Notes: generated by a model from the letters alone, not told the origin. 64,000 nt of DNA from Streptomyces sp. CB02923 (GCF_001905005.1 NZ_LWKZ01000001.1:1388657-1452656), one strand, 5' to 3'. Positions 51,153-60,691 are shown, numbered from the stretch's first letter. Program-made: numbers and translations.

Positions 51153-52157
51153 TCACGCAGCGTTCGGCCGGGGCAACGCTTTCGCGCCATCTTCGGTGAC
51201 GCGGGTCGCACCGATGTAGTCCGGAGTGTCGATCTTGTCGAACCGGATCACCGCGCCCGTGTACGGCGCATTGATCATGTAGCCGCCGCCCACGTAGATC
51301 CCCACGTGGTGGATGGACCGCGGATCGTTCAGGTCGTACGCGAAGAACACCAGGTCCCCCGGGAGCAGCTCGTCCCGCTTCGGATGCGGCCCGGCGTTCC
51401 ACTGGTCGTTGGCCACCCGCGGCAGCTCGATGTCCACCGAGTGGTACGCGGCCTTCGTCAGCCCCGCGCAGTCGAAGCGCCCGTCCTGGTCCGGCGTGCC
51501 GTTGCCGCCCCACAGGTACGGCGTGCCGAGCTGCTCCTGCGCGTAGTAGATGGCGGAGGCGGCCTGCCGGGACGGCGCGACCCGCCCCACCGGTGCCTCG
51601 AAGCTCTTGGCGAGGGTCGTGATGATCTTCACGTAGTTCCGGGTCTCGCTGATCGCCGGCACCCCGCCCGCCTTGATCACCCGGTACGCGCCCGCGTTGT
51701 ACGCCGCCAGCATGTTGTGCGCCGGGTCACCGGGCACGTCCTTCACGTACTTCGCCAGCTCGCAGTCGTACGACGCCGCCGACGGGATCGCGTCCGCCGG
51801 GTCCCACACGTCCCGCCGGCCATCCCCGTTCCCGTCGATGCCGTGCGAGGCCCACGTACCGGGAATGAACTGGGCGATCCCCTGCGCCGCCGCCGGACTC
51901 TGCGCCTTCGGGTTCCAGCCGCTCTCCTGGTACAGCTGGGCGGCGAGCAGCGCCGGGTTGATGGCGGAGCACAGATTGCCCCACTTCTGCACCAGCGGCT
52001 GGTACGAGGCGGGCACGGCGCCCTTCGCCAGGCCCACCGCCCGGCCCGCGCCGCCTGCCAGGCCCGCGGCGGCCGAGTACGTGCCCACCACGAGCAGCGC
52101 GAGGAAACAGAGCACCAGCCCGACCCCGAGCCCACCGGCCACCCAGAATTTGCGCAC
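51153..52157 (-). CDS. bifunctional lytic transglycosylase / NlpC-P60 wall hydrolase
   Basis: 334 residues. One N-terminal membrane helix anchors it. A lytic transglycosylase domain follows, with catalytic Glu in QLYQESGWNPKAQS and QGIAQFIPGTW. The C-terminal C40 domain has Cys in FDCAGLTKAAYH and His in HHVGIYVGGGY; the third residue is Asn (MINAPY). The GTG at 52157 has GGAGGG seven bases upstream; ATG codons at 52175 and 52205 are alternatives. Two-domain hydrolases of this kind accompany type IV secretion loci in Gram-positives, and the cmd-like cluster is 2.4 kb away. Confidence 0.87.
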   Translation of the reverse strand: MRKFWVAGGLGVGLVLCFLALLVVGTYSAAAGLAGGAGRAVGLAKGAVPASYQPLVQKWGNLCSAINPALLAAQLYQESGWNPKAQSPAAAQGIAQFIPGTWASHGIDGNGDGRRDVWDPADAIPSAASYDCELAKYVKDVPGDPAHNMLAAYNAGAYRVIKAGGVPAISETRNYVKIITTLAKSFEAPVGRVAPSRQAASAIYYAQEQLGTPYLWGGNGTPDQDGRFDCAGLTKAAYHSVDIELPRVANDQWNAGPHPKRDELLPGDLVFFAYDLNDPRSIHHVGIYVGGGYMINAPYTGAVIRFDKIDTPDYIGATRVTEDGAKALPRPNAA

Positions 52158-52283
52158 CCCACAACCCTCCCCCATACGGGCGCGTTTCACCGCCGCTTTC
52201 GGCATGTACCTCACCACACCCGGCCGCACGGGCCGGCACCCGCGCCCCCGAAGGCCGCCCGGCCCCGCCCCGCGCCCCGGCTT

Positions 52284-52715
52284 TCACTCCCCCAGCTCGA
52301 ACCAGACCGACTTCCCGTCCCCCGGCCCGTGCCGGCACACACCCCACCCGTCGGCGCACGCCCCGACCAGATACAGCCCGCGTCCGCCCGTCGCGTCGTG
52401 CTCGCGCCACTGCCGCACCGGCAGCCCCGGCGCCCCGTCGTGCACCAGCACCCGCAGCGTGCCCGCGCCCTGCCACGCTCCGTACACCGTCACCGGCTCC
52501 GAACAGCCACTGGCTCGACAGGCGTTGACGGCGTTCGTCACCACCTCGGACGTCAGCAGCAGCGCGGTCTCCGCCAGGTCACCCCGCCCGGCGGCCCGCA
52601 CCGCCGTACCGACCGCGTCCCTGGCCGTACGCACCCACTCCGGATCCGGCGGAAAGACGAGCGAGAAGTCACCGGACGTGAGCGGCCGGCGCGCGGCCTC
52701 GGTGCTGGGACACAT
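52284..52715 (-). CDS. HATPase_c anti-sigma-type ATP-binding protein
   Basis: 143 residues of the RsbW-like GHKL fold: N-box SEVVTNAVNAC near residue 60, G1 VHDGAPGLP near 92 and G2 GGRGLYLVGACADGW near 112. Many such proteins in Streptomyces are encoded beside an XRE-DUF5753 regulator and DUF397 proteins, as here. It may act as kinase or anti-sigma factor; no partner sigma is adjacent. ATG at 52715 behind AGGAGG. Divergent from the XRE gene. Confidence 0.85.
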   Translation of the reverse strand: MCPSTEAARRPLTSGDFSLVFPPDPEWVRTARDAVGTAVRAAGRGDLAETALLLTSEVVTNAVNACRASGCSEPVTVYGAWQGAGTLRVLVHDGAPGLPVRQWREHDATGGRGLYLVGACADGWGVCRHGPGDGKSVWFELGE

Positions 52716-52912
52716 GGCGTGGCCTCCTGGGGTCACCGTGCCCGGCCGCGCGGGGCGCACGGGTCCGGGCCGTGCGTCGAAGCTAGGGACGATGTTGAGG
52801 CAGTTGCAACCGCGTCCCCGGATTCTCCCCCGGACGAGTGGCCGCCCGTCCCAACCGTGTCCCCCCGCCGCCGGATCGCGCCAAACTGCGGCCGGACACC
52901 GAGGAGGACGCC

Positions 52913-53794
52913 ATGGCTCCCAGAACCCAGCCCACCGAGCGCCAACGGCGCCTCGGCACCGAGCTGCGCAAACTCCGCCTCGCCGCGGGCCTCTCCGGCG
53001 ACCAGGCCGCCGCCCTGATCGGCGCTGACCGCCAGCGCGTGAGCCACATCGAAACCGGCCGCGTCGACGTCCCGCGCAACGGCCTCTACAACCTCCTGCG
53101 CTCCTACGGCTGCGCGGCGGGCCCACTGTTCGAGGCGCTGATGGCGATGGCGCACGACCGGGGGCGGGGCTGGTGGGACGCGTACCGGGACGTGATGGGC
53201 CGCCCGGCCCTCGACCTGGCCGAACTGGAGTCGCGTGCCGCACACATCCGCAACCACGAACCACTCGTGATTCCGGGAGTGCTGCAGACCGCCGAATACG
53301 CCCGGTCGGTGTGCGAGACGTTCGACGAGCACGATGCGAAGATCGACCGGTACGTCCAGTTCCGTCTGGATCGACAGCGCATCCTGGAACAGCGGTCCGG
53401 CACCCCCTACCACGCGGTCATCCAGGAAGGGGCGCTGCGCACCCGCGTCGGCAGCCCGGAGATCATGCGGCGGCAGCTGCGCCGCCTCATCGAGATCGCC
53501 CGGCTCCCCCACGTGACGTTGCAGGTCTTCCCCTTCGAAGCCGGGCCCTACTCCGGAGTGAGCCGCTCCTTCAGCATCTTCGGCGGCCCCACGCCCGCTC
53601 TCGACACCGTCCGCCTGGAACAGGCGGTGGCTTCCGCGATCCTGCGCGACGAGGACGACACCAGCCGCTACGGCAAGATCTTCACGAGGCTGACCGAACT
53701 CGCACTGCCGCGAGTTGACCCGGAGGCAAAGCCTGAGTCTCATGAGGGCCGGGACTCACTGACCCTCATCCAGCACCTGATGTACGCCTCCTAG
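52913..53794 (+). CDS. XRE-family regulator with DUF5753 domain (WhiJ-like)
   Basis: 293 residues. The helix-turn-helix LSGDQAAALIGADRQRVSHI is near residue 28. The DUF5753 domain follows with NHEPLVIPGVLQTAEYAR near 118 and LPHVTLQVFPFEAGPYSGVS near 200. WhiJ and relatives work with a small DUF397 partner to time development in S. coelicolor. ATG at 52913 behind GGAGGA. It heads a run of XRE, DUF397, DUF397. Confidence 0.88.
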   Translation: MAPRTQPTERQRRLGTELRKLRLAAGLSGDQAAALIGADRQRVSHIETGRVDVPRNGLYNLLRSYGCAAGPLFEALMAMAHDRGRGWWDAYRDVMGRPALDLAELESRAAHIRNHEPLVIPGVLQTAEYARSVCETFDEHDAKIDRYVQFRLDRQRILEQRSGTPYHAVIQEGALRTRVGSPEIMRRQLRRLIEIARLPHVTLQVFPFEAGPYSGVSRSFSIFGGPTPALDTVRLEQAVASAILRDEDDTSRYGKIFTRLTELALPRVDPEAKPESHEGRDSLTLIQHLMYAS

Positions 53795-53803
53795 GAGAAC
53801 GCA

Positions 53804-54016
53804 ATGCCCCGGCACACCTGGCGGAAGTCCTCGTACAGCGGCAGCGGCCAGGACGACTGCGTAGAGGTGGCCACCCAGCCCGGCGGCCCCGTCCTGTACC
53901 GCGAAAGCGACCTTCCGGCCGCCGTCGGCCGCTGCGCCCGGCCCGTGTGGGGCGCCTTCCTGCGGGACGTCAAGGCGGGTCACGTGTCCCCGGAGCGGCG
54001 CGTACCCGTCTCCTGA
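53804..54016 (+). CDS. DUF397 protein (WhiJ-partner type)
   Basis: 70 residues with the classical DUF397 pattern: WRKSSYSGSGQDDCVEVATQ then VLYRESD and WGAFLRDVKAG. ATG at 53804, ten bases after the XRE stop and behind AGGAG. Such proteins bind the DUF5753 regulator and modulate it; that role here is inferred. Confidence 0.88.
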   Translation: MPRHTWRKSSYSGSGQDDCVEVATQPGGPVLYRESDLPAAVGRCARPVWGAFLRDVKAGHVSPERRVPVS

Positions 54017-54099
54017 CCACCCCTGACGGGCCGTAAAGTCCTCCGCATACGAGTGAGTGCACGAGGTCACCGCCCACCGCGGGCCCGACGGAGGAACCT

Positions 54100-54321
54100 A
54101 TGCCGACCACCCCCACTCCCCCCGCGAACCTCGACTGGCAGAAGGCCACGGACGACGAGAGCGCGCCCGAATACATCGAGGTCGCCTTCGGGGACGATGA
54201 CCACGTGTACCTGCGGACGAACACCGAGCCCGACAACATCGTCACCACGACGCGCACCAAGTGGGACGCGTTCGTCCTCGGGGTGAAGGCCGGCGAGTTC
54301 GACCACTTCGTGGGGCTGTAG
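54100..54321 (+). CDS. second DUF397-like protein
   Basis: 73 residues. LDWQKATDDESAPEYIEVAF near residue 11 and TRTKWDAFVLGVKAGEFDHF near the end follow DUF397, but the SSYS and CVE elements are lost. ATG at 54100 behind GGAGG. A diverged duplicate of the preceding gene and probably in the same transcript. Confidence 0.78.
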   Translation: MPTTPTPPANLDWQKATDDESAPEYIEVAFGDDDHVYLRTNTEPDNIVTTTRTKWDAFVLGVKAGEFDHFVGL

Positions 54322-54556
54322 CGCCACCTGCCCCCTTCCTTCGAACATTGCCCGGCGTGATCGGCCGTGATACACACGGTGATACCGGCGGGTCCCCGGG
54401 CGCCGTGCGCCCCCGCGCACACGCAATCCCCACGGGATCCGTCAAAGAAAGCCGCCAAGTCGACATCTGGTGGCGGATTTGTCAGCGAAGATGGATGCTG
54501 GCCCGTACCGCGTGGCGCGGGTAAACAACGACCCATAAGGGGCGGTGAGTTCATTC

Positions 54557-54865
54557 ATGCACTTGGCGGCCGAAAAGGGCGACATCACCACCATCATTGG
54601 CGGAATCGCCCCGGACTGGGGACCTTTCGGAACGCTGGGCAACGAAGCCCGCGTGATGATCGAAGTGGTCATGGCAGTAGCGATTCTGCTCTGTCTCGGC
54701 ATCGCGATCTGGGGCGCGGCCAAACAGCGCATCGGCGCCACCGCGCTGCGCGACACGTTCAGTGCCGAACAGGGCAAGGGCCTCATCGTGGCCGGCCTGA
54801 CCGGCGTCTTCATCATCGGGTCCCTGGGCACGCTCTTCACGATCGTGTACGGAATGGCCGTGTAG
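54557..54865 (+). CDS. cmdF: CmdF-like two-helix membrane protein (VirB2-like)
   Basis: 102 residues with two hydrophobic helices (about 32-52 and 75-97) joined by a short basic loop. Size and topology equal VirB2/TrbC-type pilin subunits; that relation is inferred from layout, not from a motif. It is the first of six genes in the order of S. coelicolor SCO4131 to SCO4126 (cmdF to cmdA as I recall). ATG at 54557 has GGTGAG seven bases upstream; GTG at 54545 is an alternative. A 590-base gap separates it from the next gene. Confidence 0.7.
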   Translation: MHLAAEKGDITTIIGGIAPDWGPFGTLGNEARVMIEVVMAVAILLCLGIAIWGAAKQRIGATALRDTFSAEQGKGLIVAGLTGVFIIGSLGTLFTIVYGMAV

Positions 54866-55458
54866 CCGGGGCGGCCGGCGCAGCCCCGCCGGGACGGCGC
54901 GGGCCGCCGGCCGCCGGAACCCGCACGGGGCACCCGTGACCGCCGGGCCGGGCACCGAGCGCGAAGCCGCAGCCGCCCCGCGCGAGCGGCCCACCGCCAC
55001 CACCCCGCCCCCCTCCCGTCACACACCGGCGCCCCGCACGCCCCCGGCGCGGCGCACTCCGGGCCTCCCCCGCCCGCACGCCCCTCCGGCCCCCCGCACC
55101 TCCACCCCTCCCGCACCACCGGCCGCACCCCTTCGCCGAGAGCACCCCCTGATGCCCACTCACCCGCCGTCGCCCCGTTCCGCTTTGCGCCACCCTGGCA
55201 AGCAACGGGCCGATTGGGCCGCGCACCGGGCGGGGACACAAGGGCATGGCGGGGACCGAGCGGCGTCCGCGGCCAACGGGGTGGCCGCAAATGCCGCAGA
55301 GTCCCCCATTCGCCTCTTCCGTCCGACATCTGAGGTCCCGTCACGGTGAGATGTACTCGTACCACTGCGCCCGAGACGCTGCCCGCGCGGCTACGGTCAT
55401 ATCTGGGCGGCAAAACGACAGCAGTGACGGCTATGCCGGTTGAGGGGGCACAGGCGCG
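54866..55458 (+). other. 593-bp gap inside the cmd-like cluster
   Basis: Very GC-rich. A plus-strand frame (54936-55349) is open but encodes only Pro/Ala/Arg/Thr-rich sequence without a ribosome site and is rejected. The last 120 bases are more A+T-rich and may hold a promoter for the five downstream genes, though no convincing hexamer pair was found. Confidence 0.4.
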
Positions 55459-56307
55459 ATGAGTCTCAGCGATGGCGGTGGCTACGGCGGTGGCGAGCCG
55501 GGCGGCCCGGACACGGGCGGCCAGACCCGCACCAGACTCCCGGACGGCGACGGCGACACGTACGGAGCCGGCCGCCGCTCCCGAACGGGCTCCTCCAGCC
55601 GGAACCTGATCACGATCGTCGGCGTGGTGGTCCTCCTGATCGCCGCCATCGCCTTCGCGAACCGGGGCGGCGGCGAACAGGGATCCTCCGAAGGCACGGC
55701 GAAGGACACGGACACCCAACCCACCGCCCCGACCGGCACGAAGCCGGTCACAGGCAAGAACGGCGGCATCGCGTCGGGCTTCGCGAAGACGGAGCAGGGG
55801 GCGCAGTCGGCGGCGGCGAATTATGCGGTGGCGCTCAACAGTGACGGGATGTACACGAAGGACCGGCGGCAGACGATAGTCACGACGGTGTACGCACCGG
55901 ACGTGGCGGCGGCCCGCGAGAGCGCGCTCGACAAGGCATACGGCAACCCGACGTTCCTCGGGCGGATCGGGCTCAAGCCGGACGGCCGCGCCCCTGACGG
56001 CTCGACGTTCGTCTCCCGCGCCAATCCCGTGGGCACCAAGGTCGAGAAGTTCTCCGGCACCGCGGCCAAGGTATCGGTCTGGTATTCGGCCCTCTTCGGC
56101 ATCGCCGGAGCGGACTCCAAGAACCCGGTCGCGGAAGGTTGGTACACGAACACCTTCGACCTGCAGTGGATCGACGGCGACTGGAAGATCACCGACTTCA
56201 CGCAGAAGAACGGCCCGGCTCCGGTCGGCCGGGACCAGGCCGCGTCGTCGGCCGAGGAGATGTCCAAGGCTGTGCAAGGCTTCGGAGGGTTCACGTATGC
56301 CCGCTAA
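55459..56307 (+). CDS. cmdE: CmdE-like single-pass protein (VirB8/TcpC-like)
   Basis: 282 residues: a Gly-rich cytoplasmic N-terminus, one helix near residues 52-70 (LITIVGVVVLLIAAIAF) and an outside domain. The domain (AAANYAVALNSDGMYTKDRR, then VSVWYSALFG and TFDLQWIDGDWKITDF) has the NTF2-like pattern of conjugation proteins such as TcpC and VirB8, which form the periplasmic scaffold. ATG at 55459. It overlaps the next gene by 11 bases. Confidence 0.72.
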   Translation: MSLSDGGGYGGGEPGGPDTGGQTRTRLPDGDGDTYGAGRRSRTGSSSRNLITIVGVVVLLIAAIAFANRGGGEQGSSEGTAKDTDTQPTAPTGTKPVTGKNGGIASGFAKTEQGAQSAAANYAVALNSDGMYTKDRRQTIVTTVYAPDVAAARESALDKAYGNPTFLGRIGLKPDGRAPDGSTFVSRANPVGTKVEKFSGTAAKVSVWYSALFGIAGADSKNPVAEGWYTNTFDLQWIDGDWKITDFTQKNGPAPVGRDQAASSAEEMSKAVQGFGGFTYAR

Positions 56308-57679
56308 CCATCGTCGTCGCGCCCTCTCCCTCACCGCTCTGGTGACGGGCGTGCAGACGGCCGTCCTCCTCCTGGCGTCACGCGCCTTCGCGGAGCCGAG
56401 TCCGTCTCCCACCCCCACCACTACGGGCAGCCCCTCGGCGAGCCCCTCGCCGAGCAACGACCCCTGCGACCTCATCCGCGGCCTCGCCAAGGACTACTGC
56501 CAGAACGGCGACAAAGCCAACTCCACCCCCAAATCCCCCGGCGGCCTCACCGACAACAACCCCCTCGACCCCCTCACCTCCCTCGCCAAGGGCTGTGCGG
56601 ACGCCGCCGCCTGGATCGTCAACAAGTTGTCCGATGCCGTGAAGGCGACCTCGCAGGTCGACTTCACGAACGCGGCGTTCCTCAAGCAGTACGCCGTCGT
56701 CTTCGCCGCCTCGACCGTGCTGACGCTCGTGCTGTGGCTGCTCGCCGTCGCCAAGCGGGCCGTGCGCGGCGTGCGGCTGACGGAGGCGATCAGCGAGGCG
56801 GTCGGGTTCCTGTGGCTGACCGTGCTGGCGTCCGCTTTCACGCCGCTGATCCTGTACACCGTGGTCTCCGCGACCGACGGCATCACGGAGATCATCGCGA
56901 AGGGGACGGGCGCGCAGACCGACACGTTCTTCGGCGCGTTCTCGGCGGCGCTGAAGAAGGACACGGACATCGGCGGCGGCCCGATCATGCTGATCGTGGT
57001 CTCGCTGGTCTCGGTGCTGGCGGCCGGTGTGCTGTGGCTGGAGCTGGTGATCCGGGCGGCTCTGCTGTACGTGGGCGCGCTGCTCGGTACGGTCGTCTAC
57101 GCGGGCCTGGTCGACAAGAACATGTGGGGGCACGTCCGCCGCTGGGCCGGCATCATGATCGCCGTGATCATGGTGAAACCGGTCATCGTGGTCGTCCTGG
57201 GTATCGCCGGTGCGCTGACCACCGGCGGCGGCCCGAACGCCATCTCGGCCGTCGTCTCCGGCCTCGCGATCATCCTGCTCGCCATCTTCGCCAGCGCCGT
57301 GATCTACCGTTTCGTCCCGGGTTTCGGCGACGAGATGGTCTCGGCCCGTACGAACAAGAAGCAGGCCACCGAGGGCTCGCAGGCCGCCGCCGTGATCTCC
57401 TCACCCGCCGCACTGGTGTCCCAGGGCATCAAGACGCACAGTTCCCGCAGGTCCGGCGGGGGCGGCGGCGGGCAGGACCAGGGCGGCGGGCAGTCCCGGC
57501 CCGCCGACGCGGTGTCCGGCGGCGTGGCCGCCCACAGCAGCCGCACCGGCAACTCCGGCGGCGGCCGTGTCCCGGCCCCCGCCTCCCCCGCATCCCGTCC
57601 GCGCCCGTCCCCCGGTTCGAGCCCAGGCTCCGCCGGAAACGCCCGCACCGGCAAGACTTCAGGAGGTGACGGGCGTTGA
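56297..57679 (+). CDS. cmdD: CmdD-like polytopic channel protein (VirB6/TrbL-like)
   Basis: 460 residues. A signal peptide is followed by a Ser/Pro linker and a conserved-looking extracellular segment with paired cysteines (DPCDLIRGLAKDYCQNGD). Six or so helices follow between residues 135 and 345. The C-terminal 110 residues are Gly/Ser/Pro-rich. This is the layout of VirB6/TrbL channel proteins. ATG at 56297 lies inside the end of cmdE, and the stop overlaps the cmdC TTG start. Confidence 0.72.
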   Translation: MPANHRRRALSLTALVTGVQTAVLLLASRAFAEPSPSPTPTTTGSPSASPSPSNDPCDLIRGLAKDYCQNGDKANSTPKSPGGLTDNNPLDPLTSLAKGCADAAAWIVNKLSDAVKATSQVDFTNAAFLKQYAVVFAASTVLTLVLWLLAVAKRAVRGVRLTEAISEAVGFLWLTVLASAFTPLILYTVVSATDGITEIIAKGTGAQTDTFFGAFSAALKKDTDIGGGPIMLIVVSLVSVLAAGVLWLELVIRAALLYVGALLGTVVYAGLVDKNMWGHVRRWAGIMIAVIMVKPVIVVVLGIAGALTTGGGPNAISAVVSGLAIILLAIFASAVIYRFVPGFGDEMVSARTNKKQATEGSQAAAVISSPAALVSQGIKTHSSRRSGGGGGGQDQGGGQSRPADAVSGGVAAHSSRTGNSGGGRVPAPASPASRPRPSPGSSPGSAGNARTGKTSGGDGR

Positions 57680-59238
57680 CGACCCAGTCGCACCCGATCA
57701 CGCCCCGCCGCACGTACCTGATCGGCCGCGCCCGCCCGAACGCGATCGTCGGCAAGAACCGCGAGACCGGCGAGATCGCGCTGATCATCGCGGGTGCGTT
57801 CGTCGGCATGATCTGCGGCCTGCTGGTGCCGGTGCTGTCCGCGCGGATCATCACCCTGACCGGCTTCCCGCTGCTGGCCATCGCCGCGGTCTATTTCCCG
57901 TACCGCGGCCGTACGTTCTACAAGTGGTTCGAGATCAACCGCAGCTACCGGCGTACGGTCCGCCGCGGCACGACGTACCGCTCCGGCGTTGCCGAGGCGG
58001 GCGTGCGCCTGGACGGCCGGGAGGTGGAGATCGGCCCGCCGCCCGGCATCGGCCGCATCAACTGGCTGTCCGCGCCGTTCGGCCCGGACGAGATCGCCGT
58101 CCTGCTGCACGCCGACCGCCGTACGGTCACCGCCGCCATCGAGATCGAGGGCCCGGGTGTCGGCCTGCGCGACAGCGAGGACCAGGAAGCCCTGGTCGAG
58201 CGCTTCGGCACGCTGCTCAAGCACGTCGCCAACGGGGACGGCTTCGTCACGCGCCTGCAGATGCTGGCCCGTACGCTCCCCGCCGACCCGGACGCGCACG
58301 CCAAGGACGTCGCCCAGCGCGGCAACGCCGCCTCGCCCGACTGGCTCCAGGAGTCGTACGACCAGCTCCAGTCCATGGTCTCCACCTCCTCCGAGCAGCA
58401 CCGCGCCTACCTCGTCGCCTGTATGCACTACACCCGCGAACTGGCCGCCGAAGCGCACACCATGGCGCGCGCCGCCCACCTGCACCGCGGCGGTCTGGTC
58501 CGCAAGAAACTGGACCGGGACGCGGGCCTGGCCGTCGTCATGGCACGCGAGCTGACCGACATCTGCGCGCGCCTGGCCGAGGCCGACATCCGCGTCCGTC
58601 AGCCCCTGGGGCAGAGCCGGCTGTCTTCCCTGGTGCACTCCATGTACGACCCGGACCACCCCATCGACCACATCCAGGCGATGAGCCAGCGCAACGCCTG
58701 GCCGGCCGAGCTGGACGCGATGGAGCCGACGTACCTCCAGGCCAAGACGCGCGAGTCGACCACGCGCGCGCCGTGGTGCCACGCCACGGCCTGGGTCAAG
58801 GAGTGGCCGCTGACGCCGGTCGGCGTCAACTTCCTGGCACCGTTGCTGGTGCACACTCCCGATGTCATCCGTACGGTGGCGGTCTGCATGGACCTGGAGC
58901 CCACCGAGATCGCGATCGAGCGGATGCTGACGGAGAAGACCAACGACGACGCGGAGGCCAGCCGGGCCGCCAAGATGAACCGGGTCGTCGACCCGCGCGA
59001 CGTGGCCCACCACGGCCGCGTCGACCAGCGCGGCGAGGACCTCGCCTCGGGCGCCGCGGGCGTCAACCTCGTCGGCTACATCACCGTTTCCTCCCGTTCC
59101 CCGGAGGCGCTGGCCCGCGACAAGCGCACCATCCGCGCCTCGGCGGGCAAGAGTTACCTCAAACTGGAGTGGTGCGACCGGGAACACCACCGCGCCTTCG
59201 TCAACACGCTGCCGTTCGCGACCGGGATCCGCCGCTAA
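57676..59238 (+). CDS. cmdC: CmdC-like SCO6880-family protein (VirB3 plus VirB4 N-terminal half)
   Basis: 520 residues. Two helices near residues 35-80 resemble PrgI/VirB3. The rest is soluble and resembles the non-ATPase N-terminal domain of VirB4, ending in HRAFVNTLPFATGIRR, where VirB4 has its ATLP turn before the ATPase domain. The ATPase part follows as a separate gene. TTG at 57676 overlaps the cmdD stop and has AGGAGGTGA ten bases upstream. Known in databases as SCO6880 family; the VirB3/VirB4N reading is inference. Confidence 0.72.
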   Translation: MTTQSHPITPRRTYLIGRARPNAIVGKNRETGEIALIIAGAFVGMICGLLVPVLSARIITLTGFPLLAIAAVYFPYRGRTFYKWFEINRSYRRTVRRGTTYRSGVAEAGVRLDGREVEIGPPPGIGRINWLSAPFGPDEIAVLLHADRRTVTAAIEIEGPGVGLRDSEDQEALVERFGTLLKHVANGDGFVTRLQMLARTLPADPDAHAKDVAQRGNAASPDWLQESYDQLQSMVSTSSEQHRAYLVACMHYTRELAAEAHTMARAAHLHRGGLVRKKLDRDAGLAVVMARELTDICARLAEADIRVRQPLGQSRLSSLVHSMYDPDHPIDHIQAMSQRNAWPAELDAMEPTYLQAKTRESTTRAPWCHATAWVKEWPLTPVGVNFLAPLLVHTPDVIRTVAVCMDLEPTEIAIERMLTEKTNDDAEASRAAKMNRVVDPRDVAHHGRVDQRGEDLASGAAGVNLVGYITVSSRSPEALARDKRTIRASAGKSYLKLEWCDREHHRAFVNTLPFATGIRR

Positions 59239-59260
59239 GCCGCTGGGAGGCGCGTACGTC

Positions 59261-60691
59261 ATGGCCATGCTCGATCCGCTCGCAGCGCTCACCGAGGCGT
59301 TCACCGGCTTCCTGTTCGGGAAGGTGGAGACGACGCGGCTTCCGGTACGGACCTCCACCGGCCAGGCCCAGGCCGTCTACCTGCCGACCGCCGCACCGGG
59401 CCTGGGCGACTCCGGCGTGATCATCGGCCGCGAGGTCTACAGCGGCAAGGGCTATATCTACGACCCCTTCCAGCTCTACGGGCAGCAGCTGCCGGCCCCG
59501 CACTGGCTCGTCCTCGGCGAGTCCGGCAACGGCAAGTCGGCGCTGGAGAAGACGTACGTACTGCGGCAGCTGCGCTTCCGCGACCGGCAGGTGGTCGTCC
59601 TGGACGCGCAGGGCGAGGACGGCGTCGGCGAGTGGAACCTGATCGCCGAGCAGCTGGGCATCACCCCCATCCGCCTGGACCCCACCGCCGCCCTGAACGG
59701 CGGCATCCGCCTCAACCCCCTCGACCCGTCGATCACCACCACCGGCCAGCTCGCCCTGCTCCGCACGATCATCGAGGTCGCCATGGGCCGCGGCCTCGAC
59801 GAGCGCTCCGGCTTCGCGCTCAAGGTCGCGCACGCGTACGTCAACGAGACGATCACCAACCGGCAGCCGGTGCTGACCGACATCGTCGAGCAGCTGCGCC
59901 ACCCGGAGGCGGAGTCGGCGGAGGCCATGAACGTCGACATAGACGACGTACGGGCCTGGGGCCTGGACGTCGCGCTGGTGCTCGACCGGCTCGTCGACGG
60001 CGACCTGCGCGGCATGTTCGACGGCCCCACCACCGCCGGTATCGACCTCGACGCGCCGCTGATCGTCTTCGACCTCTCGCACATCGACCGCAACTCCATC
60101 GCGATGCCGATCCTGATGGCCATCGTCGGCGTGTGGCTGGAGCACACCTGGATCCGCCCCGACAGGAAGAAACGGATCTTCCTCGTCGAGGAGGCCTGGC
60201 ACATCATCAACTCGCCGTTCGTGGCCCAGCTGTTCCAGCGGCTGCTGAAGTTCGGCCGCCGCCTCGGCCTGTCCTTCGTCGCCGTCGTCCACCACCTCAG
60301 CGACGTGGTGGACGGCGCCGCCGCCAAGGAAGCCGCGGCGATCCTGAAGATGGCGTCCACCCGCACGATCTACGCCCAGAAGACCGACGAGGCCCGCGCC
60401 ACCGGCGCCGTCCTGGGCCTGCCGCGCTGGGCGGTCGAGATCATCCCGACGCTCACCCCCGGCATCGCGGTGTGGGACGTCAACGGCAACGTCCAGGTCG
60501 TCAAACACCTGATCACCGAGGCGGAACGGCCGCTGGTCTACACCGACCGGGCGATGACCGAGAGCTCCGCGATGATGACCGACGAAGCGCTCGCGATCGG
60601 GCGGGCGGCCGACGCGGAGGCCGAGCAGCGGGCCGAAGCGCTGGCGATGCAGCGGCAGTTCCGGGACGAGTCGAGCGAGACGGTGGCGTGA
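59261..60691 (+). CDS. cmdB: CmdB-like VirB4-type ATPase
   Basis: 476 residues. Walker A is G86-ESGNGKS-93 and Walker B is IFLVEEAWHII with Glu 310 and 311. LDAQGEDGVGEWNLIAEQLG and VVHHLSDVVDG also fit VirB4/TraE ATPases, which power pilus assembly or transport. In S. coelicolor the corresponding ATP/GTP-binding protein (cmdB, SCO4127) is membrane-located, and its loss delays sporulation, raises actinorhodin and disturbs septation and chromosome segregation. ATG at 59261 behind GGGAGG. GTGA overlap with cmdA. Confidence 0.82.
   Translation: MAMLDPLAALTEAFTGFLFGKVETTRLPVRTSTGQAQAVYLPTAAPGLGDSGVIIGREVYSGKGYIYDPFQLYGQQLPAPHWLVLGESGNGKSALEKTYVLRQLRFRDRQVVVLDAQGEDGVGEWNLIAEQLGITPIRLDPTAALNGGIRLNPLDPSITTTGQLALLRTIIEVAMGRGLDERSGFALKVAHAYVNETITNRQPVLTDIVEQLRHPEAESAEAMNVDIDDVRAWGLDVALVLDRLVDGDLRGMFDGPTTAGIDLDAPLIVFDLSHIDRNSIAMPILMAIVGVWLEHTWIRPDRKKRIFLVEEAWHIINSPFVAQLFQRLLKFGRRLGLSFVAVVHHLSDVVDGAAAKEAAAILKMASTRTIYAQKTDEARATGAVLGLPRWAVEIIPTLTPGIAVWDVNGNVQVVKHLITEAERPLVYTDRAMTESSAMMTDEALAIGRAADAEAEQRAEALAMQRQFRDESSETVA

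Noticed and set aside
54936..55349. 137-codon Pro/Ala/Thr-rich plus-strand ORF in the cmd-like cluster gap
   Set aside because: Low complexity, no ribosome site, no domain; typical of spurious frames.
57304..59358. 684-codon minus-strand frame opposite cmdC
   Set aside because: Antisense shadow of a gene with coupled start and ribosome site.
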